Origin: Toxorhynchites rutilus septentrionalis
Taxonomy: Eukaryota > Arthropoda > Insecta > Diptera > Culicidae
Length of the DNA: 64,000 nucleotides
NCBI RefSeq assembly: GCF_029784135.1
Contig: NC_073746.1
Coordinates: forward strand, 182,533,983 to 182,597,982
Direction: 5' to 3'
Below, one piece after another: positions 1-10,206 of this stretch. Below the pieces are notes generated by a model. The model was not told the DNA's origin. It made no database searches and was given only the letters and a program-made list of their open reading frames with translations. A program made the translations under genes and the position numbers. Position 1 is the first letter of the stretch. Each line of letters begins with the position of its first letter.

Positions 1-1079
1 TAAACGGTTGTTTGACCATGGCGGTTTACACGGAGGAGACTTCAAAGGAACGTGTGCTGTAGTCGCCTGAAGTACAGCGTTGGAGAAGAATCCAACTGCT
101 CTATCGATATCTTGAATCGTGTCCAGAGTATTCTAGTCGACCACGAGTAATGCTGCACATAAATGCTCAAAATTGGCCCGTTTGAAATCGAAACCAGGAT
201 CGTTACGTTCTGTTTCGTATGTTACAGCCGTTGGATATGCAACGATTAGCTCGAATGGAGGATGACGAGGATCAAACCTAGAGAGCGATTCAATGGATTC
301 GCTAATCTGGTAACCAGGTAGCACGATGTCGTTTACGAGGACAAGATCAAGAGTCCTGTTCTATGCATTCTCCAAGCTGTTAACTTAGGACAAGCCGTGG
401 AAGCAGAAACCATCCAGAAATGAGCAGCTGGCATGGTCGAGGGCGATCCAGATCAACTGACGCGTAGCCATCCTCGTTAACAGCCAAACTGTAGTGCAAT
501 GTCGTTAGGAGAGAGATTCGAATGGATTGCGCCAATTGAATCGATGTGTTTACGAATAGCAGAGATGTCATTCTTTCTACTTGGTGGAAAATAGAGAACT
601 CTAATACTAACGGTTCTATCCATGGATTCAATCCTGATCCAGAGCTGTTCAAGCGTAACGTCGACCGGTGTTGGATCTATATAGGAGCTGTATCTAGACG
701 AAACAGCAATCAATACTCCACCACCCGTTGATTTGCGACTGTGTTGAACATTGTGATCCGTTCTGTAAACAGAGTAGCCGTTCCCGAAGAGTTGCGACGA
801 ATAGATGCAATCATCTAACCAGCTCTCAGTGAGCACAACCATGTCGTAATCAGCATCGCTGATAGCCAGGAAAAAAGCATCGATTTTGGTACGTAATCCA
901 CGGACGTTCTGGTAATAGATGCGTAGGCTACTGAAAGGTACAGAAGCATCAGGGGAGTAACCGTTGATTTGTGTATCATACTTGCCGTATGGAACAGAGT
1001 ATAAGATCGATGATGAATGTTGGTCCGCTCGACTGAGTCTGAGTGGTTGTGGGCTTTCTTGGTGCTTTTCAGTGTGCAT
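1..1079 (-). pseudogene. Jockey-like non-LTR retrotransposon ORF2 remnant, endonuclease domain
   Basis: Reading the minus strand from about 1079 toward 1 gives the apurinic-type endonuclease of a non-LTR retrotransposon, which would nick target DNA for target-primed reverse transcription. Visible motifs are YYQNVRGLRTK near the N-terminus, the glutamate-containing LTESWLDD, a GGGVLIAV block and, further on, LPGYQISESIE and DFKRANFE segments. The frame breaks several times: one open block spans 477-1079 and another 133-324. At 133-135 a TAG stop replaces the expected tryptophan after VVD, and reading through continues with a recognisable linker down to base 1. The reverse transcriptase would lie beyond the left edge. 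The order and motifs fit the jockey clade; the exact family cannot be named. Dead, certainly not a host gene. Confidence 0.85.
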
Positions 1080-1126
1080 CCCGGTTGAATAATATCCATC
1101 GTTGAACGGGAACAGTCTAAATCGTT

Positions 1127-1211
1127 TTGGTAGTGGATGCGTAGGCTACGGGAAGGTACAGAAGCATCAGGACAGTATTTGTTGATTGATGTGTAGTACT
1201 TGTCGGGTGAA
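1127..1211 (-). repeat. Partial duplication of the LINE endonuclease 5' segment
   Basis: The stretch 1129-1211 repeats 909-991 in the same orientation: both encode a CPDASVPS/SPDASVPF...SLRI.YQN segment on the minus strand, with a run around GCGTAGGCTAC and AGGTACAGAAGCATCAGG. It is a local duplication or a second truncated copy of the same LINE abutting the first. Confidence 0.7.
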
Positions 1212-1385
1212 GCAATTTGCTTCGCTTGACCGCAATTACAAGCAACCATTCCTTCATGGCCATTCCATTCCAAAACATAAACTGATGCTCTTGGATACGA
1301 ATGCATCACGGGAATCGAATGCGCAAATCTTCCTTTGCTCTAGCGTCACTCTCTCGTTTTCGAAACGTTGAACTTACACCCCGGT

Positions 1386-2027
1386 ACAGAAATGAAAGAC
1401 GTAGCCCTACGTCAAAAGAAATGATTGCCTGAAGTTAAGTCAGACAGCATCCTCTAATTTGAAATGTCATCAAGCAATTTATAATAAATGCATACTGAGG
1501 TGATTGTTGAAACCCAAGCTCCCAATCATAACACAAAGGAACAATGATTGCTATTTATCGATTATCATTAGCAATATTTTGCCTATCAATTTCTGCGAAT
1601 CAGTTCGCTACCGCTAGCGAACGCACCATTAGCGCAATCAGCTAACATGCTTACGCGCAACAAAACCGACCATCACCATTCATCTAATTTTATTACAAAA
1701 ATATCGGGAATAATCTGCAAGAAAACAATTTAACCTTCTTCGGAATCGCCATTATTCATCCTTATCGCCTTAAATCACCCCTGGTTATGTTGATGGCGGC
1801 GCCCGAGCGCTTGGAGGCTCGCCTCACCAGGCCACAAATGTGATACGACGATTGTGATCCGAACTCACTTCGTGTGGCCACGGCGCGCCTCGAATCTGTG
1901 GGGAGAACCGATAGCGCCATTAATCTCGAAATATTACCAGGGATTACATAAAGGAAGCCTCCCAATGGCGAACTGGCGGGGGACGTGACATAAGAGCACT
2001 CTAAAGTAATTAATTTCATCGATAATT
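1386..2027. other. No recognisable gene; one palindrome-family fragment
   Basis: At about 1391-1408 there is a copy of the GACGTAG/CTACGTC palindrome seen throughout this window. The block 1770-1995 is GC-richer than its surroundings and lies directly downstream of the minus-strand small ORF. It holds an 85-aa minus-strand open frame with no recognisable family. It might be conserved non-coding sequence, but nothing in it can be assigned. Confidence 0.4.
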
Positions 2028-2240
2028 TTATTGGATCAACTTCTTGAAATCATGTTTTCCATAAAAATTGCCGCCACTGCTGCTGCTGCTGCTTCCATCA
2101 GACGAATCGGATTGAAACTCTCCATCAAGGGCAACCAGTGTCAGAACCAGCAACAAGCCGGAAATGGTCGATATCAGATGTGCCACCGTTTGACAGCCAG
2201 ATTTTCTCATAAGCTCAATAATAATCTTCGGAAGTGCCAT
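2028..2240 (-). CDS. Candidate small membrane or secreted protein (70 aa), function unknown
   Basis: A 70-residue open frame begins at a start codon in a good insect context (GCGAAAATGG). It encodes a basic N-terminus (residues 1-14), a hydrophobic stretch at about 20-39 that could be a signal anchor or uncleaved signal peptide, and an acidic, serine-rich segment (44-55, with SSDGSSSSSSGG). The C-terminus is short, basic and lysine-bearing. The stop codon TAA lies inside an AATAAA polyadenylation-type hexamer. It is not transposon-like and I recognise no family. Its start is about 190 bp from a candidate plus-strand transcription start, so the two could share a divergent promoter. The polyserine comes from a GCAGCAGCAG run, so chance remains possible. 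Confidence 0.35.
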   Translation of the reverse strand: MALPKIIIELMRKSGCQTVAHLISTISGLLLVLTLVALDGEFQSDSSDGSSSSSSGGNFYGKHDFKKLIQ

Positions 2241-2430
2241 TTTCGCGTCTCGCTTTCCGTTTTATCTTCTTTCGTCGCCGAGTTGGGGATTCACCGAATC
2301 GATTCTATTTATGAGAGAAGCGTATGTTGTTTTGCGTCCTGAGGTGTCGGTTCCATCCAGAAAAACAAAGATTTGTGAGGTCAGATTATGTCTAGATAAG
2401 CCGGAAGCCTGGGTTGTTATCCTTTTTCGA

Positions 2431-2526
2431 TCAGTGAGTAGTCAGGCACCATTTTTGTAGAGCACTTTTTCGAATCACTCATCTCGCGGTTGACATCTTG
2501 AGTGAACGAGGCAAGCACCTGTAAGT
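2431..2526 (+). promoter_or_regulatory. Candidate initiator plus non-coding first exon ending at a consensus splice donor
   Basis: TCAGTG at 2431-2436 matches the arthropod initiator (A at 2433). There is no TATA box at the proper distance. The exon candidate 2433-2520 has no long open frame and ends exactly at GTAAGTAAC (2521 onward), a perfect GTAAGT donor. The arrangement is what a 5' UTR exon of a host gene with a distant coding exon would look like. RNA evidence is needed; both motifs are short enough to arise by chance. Confidence 0.3.
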
Positions 2527-3190
2527 AACCGAAAATCACCACTATTAATCACTAATCGTGTTCCTTTCTCGCCAATTAATTAAACAAATGACACCGTGAT
2601 TTCACCTGCACCATATCTGTTAAACGTTTGCCAAACTACTGAGAGTCTCTGCCCGCTGAGCTAAGCTAAGCGAGCGCACAAAGTGTATGAGGAGAAGCAG
2701 AGACAAAGGCAAACAGAGCCGAACAAGAACGAACATGTTTGCAGACGTTTGCGCTAGTTTTCATGTTCTCTTTGCGCAGCTCTTCCGTCGATAGGGGGTT
2801 TGGTCTCAAGATTCCAATTCGAATGCACTATTCGATACGACGGCGGGACCACTTTCTCACAGCTGCCAGCAGCTATTCTATCTATGCGCGATGATGAGTC
2901 ATCTTTGTTTTGATTCTTCGATGTAACTCGGTCGAGAGACTAGGGTGGAAACATTGACATTCGCCACTGCGATAATTTTCGCATTTCCAATAAAACGGTC
3001 CTTATTATGAATGATTTGAAACAAATTCATACAATGAGAATTTAAACAAACAAGCATACAACGACTCAAACTCGTAATCGTACCCCACCATGCTGATCTT
3101 TTTCCGCAACTTTTGAAGGTCGAAAATAAGCTTTTACACTCTGTCCAACTTCTATAAAACCAGGTGGTGATCTGGCTGCTTCGTGCCATG
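2527..3190. other. No gene recognised
   Basis: AT-rich single-copy-looking sequence. Short imperfect inverted words around GTTTGCCAAAC / GTTTGCAGACGTTTGC (2627-2755) are visible. No coding signal. Confidence 0.5.
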
Positions 3191-3198
3191 GTAAACAA

Positions 3199-3323
3199 AA
3201 AATGCTTCAACTTATATTCTAGTGTATTGGTATTGGTGATTACCATACACTGCATGATATTCATATGTGTGTGTGCAAGCGCTGAGCGTAAACCAGAGAT
3301 TTTGTATTTTCAAGTGTCAAGTT
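3199..3323 (+). repeat. Direct repeat, left copy, flanking the Tc1/Tc3-like transposase
   Basis: This segment (AATGCTTCAACTTATATTC... to ...CAAGTGTCAAGTT) recurs at 4021-4149 in the same orientation with only a few differences and an extra GT dinucleotide pair. It forms the 5' leader of the transposase remnant, so the second copy suggests either a tandem partial element or a duplication after internal deletion. Confidence 0.8.
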
Positions 3324-3379
3324 TCTATAAGACCAGTTACATTTTTCCGTTGTTTTAGTTGTTTTGATCAATAAATCTG

Positions 3380-4020
3380 GAAAATGCCAAAGGGAAAAGT
3401 GCCAACGGAGAGAAAAGAAAGACAAATCGATGCATTTCACCAATAAAATGTTGCTATCAGAGAAATCTCTCGTCGGATTTGACGATCCCATCAAGTTTGC
3501 TCTATTATTTAACGAATCCTCAAGGATACGCTAAGAAGGAAAGAGCTTCACGTAAATCGAAGCTCTCTGACCGGAATAAGCGAGAAATACCTAGAACAGC
3601 TTCGAATACCTCAAAATCGCTTATGTAAATGAAGCAATATTTCAATTTAAATGTTACTCGGGTGACAATTCGTCAAGTTTTGGTAAAAAATCCTCACATT
3701 AAGAGGGTATATCAGGTCAAAGCTCCTTCTCACATCTCACATCGGAAGACGTCTGAGTTTTGCCAAAGCTCACATGAACCGACAGTGGGACATGGTATGT
3801 TGTGACAAAGAATGTTTCAGTATTTTTCAACCAGGAATTTTGGTGGAAGCTCACGCATGGTTTGGGCGGGATTCTGTGCAACCGGAAAGCTCAAGATAGC
3901 TTTCACATCATTCAAGGAATACACACATGTTCCGGAATACTCTCTTCTACCGTTTTTGCGTGGATATCGTCACACAAAGATCACATTCCAGCAAAACAAT
4001 GCTACTATTCATACAAACAA
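3380..4020 (+). pseudogene. Tc1/Tc3-like transposase, degenerate
   Basis: The start codon at about 3383 opens a helix-turn-helix N-terminus (MPKGKVPTERKERQIDAFHQ), interrupted by a stop after 20 residues. Reading across frames recovers a KLSDRNKRE / TASNTSKSL segment, VTIRQVLVKNPHIKR, then RMVWAGF and LLPFLRGYR blocks typical of Tc1-superfamily transposases. The catalytic FQQDNA motif reads FQQNNATIH, so the second acidic residue is replaced by Asn. The last third, with the third catalytic residue, is absent: the reading ends where the 125-bp leader repeat starts again. Non-functional; formerly a cut-and-paste transposase using TA targets. Confidence 0.8.
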
Positions 4021-4149
4021 ACAATGCTTCAACTTATATTCTAGTGTATTGGTATTGGTGATTTCCATACACTGCATGATTTTCATATGTGTGTGTGTGT
4101 GCAAGCGCTGAGTGTAAACCAAAGGTTTTGTATTTTCAAGTGTCAAGTT
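4021..4149 (+). repeat. Direct repeat, right copy
   Basis: Second copy of the 3199-3323 sequence, joined directly to the truncated transposase at an ACAAACAATGC junction. Confidence 0.8.
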
Positions 4150-4189
4150 CAAGTGTTTTGTCCGAAATTTGTTTGTCTGTCATTTTGTA

Positions 4190-4300
4190 ACGGCCACCAT
4201 CTTGGATTTCCATTTTACATAAATATCTGTGTTCTACTAGTCAAGCGCTTTCATTTGATACCCATATTGATAGGATTTCGAGAAAATACGTAATTCGCCA
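4190..4300 (+). repeat. Fragment of the pogo/Tigger-like foldback repeat
   Basis: The words GCCACCATCTTGGATTT, TGTGTTCTACTAGTCAA and TTTCATTTGATACCCATAT also occur in the right arm of the element at 52391-55152 (near 54700-54770 and 55020-55065) and, inverted, in its left arm (near 52550-52790). It is a dispersed family fragment. Confidence 0.7.
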
Positions 4301-4369
4301 AAATTTACAATCAGCTAAATAAAACCGCTTGAAAAGCAGCATGGGAAACATATATTTCTTCCGCACTGC

Positions 4370-4720
4370 CGCAGGCCACGGTTCGCCAGAACGAGCGTGC
4401 GATCCACGGTTCTTTACCAATAAGCTGGCTCTTAAAAGAAACACGGTTCTTTTATGAACCGTATTTCTTTTTTGAACCATGGTTCAAAAAAAAGCCACGG
4501 CTCATAAAAGAACCGTGGTTCATTTAAGAGCCGTTCTTTTAAGAGCCTTTTTTAGAGGCGAATGAACTGCAAAGTTTAAAGCCTCTTAAAAGCAAAGAAA
4601 GAAAGAAAGAGCCGTTCATTTCAGAGCCGCGACCCAATTTTTAAGAACCGTGGATCGTACGCTCTTTCTGACGTACCGGCTCAAATGAGCGGCTCGTGAG
4701 CGCTCGCCCATCTCTAGGTT
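4370..4720. mobile_element. hAT-like foldback MITE rich in GAGCCG / GAACCGTGG words
   Basis: A dense set of short palindromic words (GAACCGTGGTTC, GAGCCGGCTC-like, AAGAGCC) lies between near-matching inverted ends. CAGAACGAGCGTGCGATCC near 4391 pairs with the reverse complement of GGATCGTACGCTCTTTCTG near 4652-4670. The right border reads, on the minus strand, TAGAGATGGGCGAGCGCTC, similar to hAT terminal sequences with GAGCCG subterminal repeats. Class is inferred from these motifs only. No transposase is encoded. Confidence 0.5.
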
Positions 4721-4769
4721 GAGGTTCTTTGTTTTTAAGAGGCTTTAAACTTTGCAGTTCATTCGCCTA
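4554..4769. repeat. 43-bp inverted repeat with about 130-bp spacer
   Basis: 4554-4596 and 4727-4769 are reverse complements with about two mismatches (core AACTGCAAAGTTTAAAGCCT). RNA from either strand could form a long hairpin. The right arm is followed by a short tandem of TAGGTAC (4769-4789). Confidence 0.85.
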
Positions 4770-4782
4770 GGTACTAGGTACT

Positions 4783-4880
4783 AGGTACTACTAACAAAAA
4801 TTACGCAAGTAATACCTATGTTGAGAAGGCAAAAGTTCCACTTAGGAACGTCAGTGCCATCCAAGAAAAAGAAGACGACG
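4783..4880 (+). mobile_element. tRNA-derived SINE, 3' fragment
   Basis: The stretch ...ATTACGCAAGTAATACC..GTTGAGAAGGCAAAAGTTCCAC..AGGAACGTCAGTGCCAT, then an A/G-rich tail, matches the 3' ends of the two full SINE copies at 32366-32643 and 55781-56054. The tRNA-like head is missing, so it is 5' truncated. Confidence 0.75.
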
Positions 4881-5251
4881 AAAGCCGAAATCGATCGTCG
4901 TTTCCAATTAGTGGTAAGGGGGGTATTATTTGTGCTGAATATTTCCGAGGAGGAATTCATTCCTTTTTTGAGCGTTAATAATTCTGCTTCGGATGAACGA
5001 AATGGTATGGTAATCATTTTATACGTTAATGATTGATCCGAAAACTTGTTTCACTAGCTTCTAAAATAACTTTGAAAACAGGCTATTGAAATCACACGAA
5101 TCTGTAGATAAACTGGCACTCGCTCGGAAATCCATTTGGTTGTAATTGCGATGTGACATAAGGATGGTCTCGCTCACACACCTTTGCACACCTACGCTCT
5201 TTTCTCCCAATCACATTTCTTTTCTGCCGCCGGACTGAACTGAACTCGAAG

Positions 5252-5462
5252 CGCATAGGGAAATCGTCATAGTAGATACATGCAAGCTGTGAGTAGTTTT
5301 TTACGCTCTTGCATATTTGATGAACGGAATATGTGTTCCCGAACACGGTCGCAAAATCAAAGCACCTGGAAAAATCATCATAGCAGTTACGTGCAAGCTG
5401 TGAGTAATTTTTTATTCGCTTCCATTTTTGGTGAACGGAATATGTATTCCCGAATAGGGGCG
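5252..5462. repeat. Degenerate tandem duplication, about 115 bp unit
   Basis: 5252-5350 and 5370-5462 share GCAAGCTGTGAGTA, TGAACGGAATATGT and TTCCCGAA words in the same order and orientation. The minus-strand open frame across them (5092-5595) carries the repeated FGNTYSVHQ / NYSQLA blocks for that reason and is not taken as a gene. Confidence 0.7.
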
Positions 5463-5464
5463 CA

Positions 5465-5590
5465 TGGTTGCTACATATACAGAACATTCTGTATTTTACA
5501 GATTTTTCGCCCAATTCCAGATACAGAATGTATATATATACAGAATTACAGATTTTCAGCAAATATACAGAATTTACAGTTTTTTTTAAA
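5465..5590. repeat. Cluster of TACAGAAT/TACAGATT words, possible hAT subterminal repeats
   Basis: Starts GGTTGCTACAT then carries at least six TACAGA-containing words in about 110 bp. An inverted counterpart (TTTTACAGAATTAAATGTGGCAATCC) is at about 7690-7720, and similar clusters ending in ATGTGGCAAC are at 41590-41900. These could be the ends of the hAT element whose dead transposase lies between them. Confidence 0.4.
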
Positions 5591-5719
5591 TTCAATTTTA
5601 AATATTAAATAAACAGTGCATTTTTCATATCTATCTCCATACTAATAAACTTTGTTTTTTTTCGTTGCATCATGAAGATACCTTGGTTAGTAAAAATGTT
5701 GTGCAGCTAGGACCTTCAA

Positions 5720-6190
5720 ATCGATTTGTCAGGACTTCTATGTTGAACTCGTGAAACAGATTTCCAAGCGATCCGGTTATCAGAACTGCGGCCTTGCTAA
5801 ACCCTCAAAATTTCGCCAAACTACAAGACCTGAGTTTGATGCCCCAATTTTCTCAATTCGTTGGAGCAGGCAATAGATAAGGCTTGGATAACGAATTCAG
5901 GCTACTCAAGTGATTCAGAAGTTGGATGTTGGATGTCAAAAGGCGTGGTGGGAAATGTTTGTATCTATTGCTAAGGTTGTTTATAAAACACTTTTTGATA
6001 ATTGCACATTCATCAGCGTGTGTTGAGCGAATATTTTCGTTTTCCAACGCCAAAAAACAAAGTCCAGAAATCGATTGGCTTCCACAATGATGGATTCTAT
6101 TTTGTAAGCGAAGAACTATGTATCGGTTCAAGGAGGTGCGTCAAGGATGATGGAAAATTGGAAGGCAACGTTCCACAAAACCATGTATAA
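5720..6190 (+). pseudogene. hAT-superfamily transposase C-terminal remnant
   Basis: Across shifting frames one can read ELVKQISKRSGYQ, then ALLNPQNFAKLQDLSLMPQF, and then AHSSACVERIFSFSNAKK. The last resembles the conserved hAT C-terminal dimerisation region, in which a serine/glutamate-arginine-phenylalanine-serine core follows a small-residue-rich loop. Several frameshifts and stops are present, and the RNase H-like catalytic core is not recognisable. It is flanked by the TACAGA-word clusters noted above, consistent with one decayed element of about 2.2 kb. Confidence 0.6.
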
Positions 6191-6364
6191 TCATCATTTA
6201 GAAGATTATACGTAAACGTTTTTATGATTTATTTTGTTGTATTGATAGATTTTAACAACCAATAAATGAGAAAAATAAATTCAAAATGAGAATAGACCTT
6301 TCTTTTAATTTTTTCGTTAGCTTATTGATACAAATTTCATTGCTAAGAATACAGATATACAATT

Positions 6365-7660
6365 TTTTGACGTAAAACTACGCCTTTCATTAAGGGTGAC
6401 AAATCAAAAAAACAGGTCACGTTTTTATGAAATAATGTTAACGTTAATAACTACTTTTGTCGCCAACGGATTTTGACGATTTACATACCAAACGAATCGG
6501 GTCTCTGGCATTGCTATCATTATTCAATTATGTTTGGGAATCATCAAACTTGGCTATCATCGGCTCACCAAGAAAATAATTGTTCAGGAATTTTTTATGT
6601 GATTTGTTGAGAAGAACGCAAAACGGAGATAAGGGTGTGTATATTTAGCCGCTTCAAGCCATCAAAATATGGATATTTGTGTGCGTACGTGCGTGCTTCA
6701 TAACCCGTACGTAAAAATTGTATCTGCTCCCGTGTGCTTTGGCCCTGCCGCGATGCAACAATCGCCAAAGTTTTTGAAGCCACGATGGACGATTATTTGG
6801 TGATTCTTATGCAGCCGCGATGATAAATATTAACAAAGAGGAGAGATAGCGGAAGGGAAATATTTGCACAGGGGAATGAATAATGAATCTCTGCTGAAGC
6901 AAATATTCTGTCTTATTCATTACTCCGAGCATTTCATAAGGCTTGATTCCGTCGTCATAAGGACTTTTACATTTCATCAATACATTGAACTGACGCAATG
7001 GCGAAGCAGGAGTTAAGGTTGTGCGTCAAATAATTATTTGGGGAATACCAAGCTAGACCACCGCGAATGTCGTGCTGGAATGTTATGAGTTATTTGGATT
7101 CACGTGTCAGTCGCACAACTACCTTCAACTAGGGTTGCTTTTGCGCTAATCTTGATTATAATGAAGCAATGCTACTCTATTCGAGGTTGTTGAGATTAAC
7201 AGAAAGGGCTTATATCGTTTATTTAGTCATCAATAAAGTAAATGTCGTTCTGGAATTTTGTATGTGATTTGATTTCGCAAAACATCCTCCTCTAAGGATG
7301 ACAACTTATCTCGAGCATGAGGAAGTTATGCAACTTTTTTCGAGGCCAGTAATATTAACAGCAGCGTTTCTTTTGAGAATAGCGCAAAATGATGAGAAGT
7401 GTTTATATTCCTAGTCGCTTCAAGCCACCAATGTAAGACTTTGTATAGTGTATTGTTCTGCCAGGACAATAAATCAACAATCAATTATCATCAAGTGATT
7501 CTACAATAAAAAAACCATTTCAGGGCAACCAAACCATTCTACTAAATAGTTATTTCTAAAATTTCGCTGCATTATTAAATAATATCCGAAGCTATAAACA
7601 AGCTATTTGAATAAAATAACAGCGTAGTTCTGCGTCAACAATGCGGTCGTGTTTTGGACA
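6365..7660. repeat. Degenerate member of the GACGTAG-palindrome repeat family
   Basis: The left end carries TGACGTAAAACTACGCCTTTC then GGTGACAAATCAAAAAAACAGGTCACG and GTTAACGTTAATAACTA. These words recur in both arms of the inverted repeat at 59262-62158. The right end (7624-7665) carries GCGTAGTTCTGCGTCA followed by ATGCGGTCGTGTTTTGGACACAAC, also found near 61140. Internal segments 6582-6680 and 7247-7430 share TTTATGTGATTTG, GCGCAAAA and CGCTTCAAGCCA words, indicating an internal direct duplication. No coding capacity. Confidence 0.6.
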
Positions 7661-7729
7661 CAACCTCCTATAATTTTTTTTCAGAAAATTTTACAGAATT
7701 AAATGTGGCAATCCTGGTTCTATTCAGGA

Positions 7730-8500
7730 ACACAAACAAGTTCACAAGAGTTGAACTTCATGTGTATTCATAAAAAAATCCATATTCACACTCATTCACT
7801 CACATACTTTCAATAACTTTCAGTGTTCTGCCAAAATATTATCCATTGAGAATTGAGGCACGGAATACCTACGGGTTAAATCTACTTAAAAACAAGAACA
7901 GAACATCGTTGAGAATTGATTCAGATGCAAATTCAAACAAATGATTGCCATCCCAGTTACTTGTTTCTTGAAATGAGATCGAAAATCGAGGTAAGAAGTG
8001 TATTGGAGCTTGAAGCAACTTCTTTAAGTAATTAAATCAACAACCGTTTAAAAAAATTAACCAACAGTTCATATTCCCAACTCAAAACATAATTAACACC
8101 CCGTGCTTATAAGCATTATTTAAAAGATTTCGGACACTTCAATCAATAAATTAGACTGTTACCTAATCATCTCATATTTGTCTTTCTTGCCAATTCGTGG
8201 GAAGAGAATATGGGGTCATTTATCATATGTGAATAATCGTAAAACAAACATTCGAACCGAGAGGAATAAAATGAAAACATGTTTTAGACATTTAAAAACT
8301 GTAGACGGCATTACTTGGATTGAAGTATTTTTCGGGAATATGATTTCCAAAAGTTTTGTAAGATATTTCGGAACATAATCCTTGTAATTGCATGTGGACT
8401 GGAGGAACTTTGAAGAAAAAAAGATTCAAAAAAATATAGCGCCCTCTATCTCTATGCCATGTAAACCATGAAAAACAAATACAATCAACAATAACGAACG
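7730..8500. other. No gene recognised
   Basis: AT-rich sequence without coding signal or clear repeat structure, ending at the truncation point of the LINE that follows. Confidence 0.5.
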
Positions 8501-8502
8501 AT

Positions 8503-10206
8503 GGAGTTATTTCCATCACGGGTACTAATCCCGTCGTTCTGCAAAAGTCGTTGCAAGATACCCTGAACAATCTGTTCACGTGGGCCCTCAAGCTGGGTAT
8601 CGAATTCTCTACGGAGAAAACTGAAATGGTCTTTTTTTCTAGGAAGCACGAACCCGCCCAATTCCAGCTTCACCTATCCGGAAAAACGATCAAGCACTCG
8701 ATGTTTTTCAAATACCTTGGAGTATATTTTGACTCTAAATGTACCTGGGGAATACACATTGCGTATTTGAAACAGAAATGCCAGCAAAGAATCAATTTTC
8801 TTCAAACAATAACCGGAACATGGTGGGGTGCCTATCCAGGAGACCTCATTCAGTTATACAAAACAACGATATTATCAGTGTTAGAATATGGCAGTTTTTG
8901 CTTCCGATCAGCTGCCAGGATTCATATTCTCAAGCTGGAGAGAATACAATATCGTTGCCTGCGTATAGCTATGGGGTGTTTGCATTCGACACATACGATG
9001 AGTCTCGAAGTCTTGGCAGGAGTACCTCCGCTTACTTTTCGGTTCACAGAATTATCCTACAGATTTCTCATCCGTTGCAAGATGATGAATCCATTGGTGA
9101 TTGATATCTTCGAAAATCTACTCCAACTGACTCCTCAGTCAAGTTTTATGTCTTTATACCATGAGTACCTTACCCACGACGTGCACCCTTCACCAGGCAT
9201 CTCCAACCAAGTTTGCTTCCCATACTTCTGCAATTCCTCTGTCAGTTTTGATCTGTCCATGCGACAAAAAATCCATGGAATCCCAGATCACCTACGCTCC
9301 GATTCTATTCCGCCGATATTTTCGGCAGAATATGGGAAAGTTAGATCTGATAAAATGTTCTTTACTGGCGGTTCATTCATAAACAGGTCCACTGGCTTCG
9401 GCATCTTCAATGAAAATTCCAGTGCCTCTTTCAAACTCAAAGATCCTTGTTCCGTGTATGTCGCTGAACTGGGTGCGATATATTACGCATTAGGGATCAT
9501 TGAAACATTGCCCATCGACCACTATTTTATTTTTTCAGACAGTCTCAGCTCAATAGAGGCAATCCGCTCAATGAAAGTTGATAAACGCTCATCTTATTTC
9601 CTAACAAGAATAAGACAACTATTGAGTGTTTTGGTCGAAAAATTATTCAATATTACCTTAGCATGGGTTCCCTCTCATTGCTCGATTCCGGGGAATGAGA
9701 AATCGGACTCGTTAGCTAAGGTAGGCGCTTTAGAAGGCACACTTTTTGAAAGGCAAATTGCTTATAATGAATTTTTCCACATTCCTCGTCAGTATACGCT
9801 CGTAAGTTGGCAGCGCATGTGGAGTGGTGATGAGTTCGGTCGTTGGTTACACACGATTATCCCTAAGGTCTCGACGAGTGCATGGTTCAAGGGATTGAAA
9901 GTAGGTCGTGATTTCATTCGCGTGATATCTCGGCTTATGTCCAATCACTACAACCTAAACGCGCATCTCTATCGCATTGGGCTCGCAGCAAATAATCTTT
10001 GTGATTGTGGCGATGGCTACCACGACATCGAGCATGTTGTCTGGTCGTGTATCCGGTTCCATGCTGCTCGCTCTCAGCTCTCTAGAGCACTGAGAGCAAA
10101 AGGCAGACAATCGGATATCCCCGTCTGGGATATCTTAGGTAGCCGGGATTCTGATCTTCTGCTTCATCTATACCTGTTCCTCAGAAACGCCGATGTCAAC
10201 GTTTAA
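8503..10206 (+). pseudogene. LINE ORF2 C-terminal half: RT thumb, RNase H, CCHC-like finger
   Basis: The open frame has its first Met at 8551, and homology extends upstream to 8503. It contains the RT region after motif C (FKYLGVYFDSKCTW, TTILSVLEYG, LERIQYRCLRIAMG). RNase H follows with E306, D330 and D386 in place, but the first catalytic position of the usual TDGS motif reads TGGS (Gly273), which should abolish RNase H activity. The C-terminus ends with a C.CG...H..EHVVWSC zinc-finger-like motif. There are no stops over 551 codons, so the insertion is moderately young. The protein normally makes cDNA and removes RNA from the hybrid during target-primed retrotransposition. RNase H presence restricts the clade to I, LOA, R1 or Tad types; the mosquito LOA/I families are the best guess. 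Confidence 0.85.

Noticed and set aside
1762..2019. 85-codon minus-strand frame in GC-richer DNA
   Set aside because: No recognisable family, and its coding potential cannot be judged without comparison; listed only as unassigned sequence.
5092..5595. 167-codon minus-strand frame with internal repeats
   Set aside because: Repeats mirror the DNA duplication 5252-5462; no family, no signal of selection.
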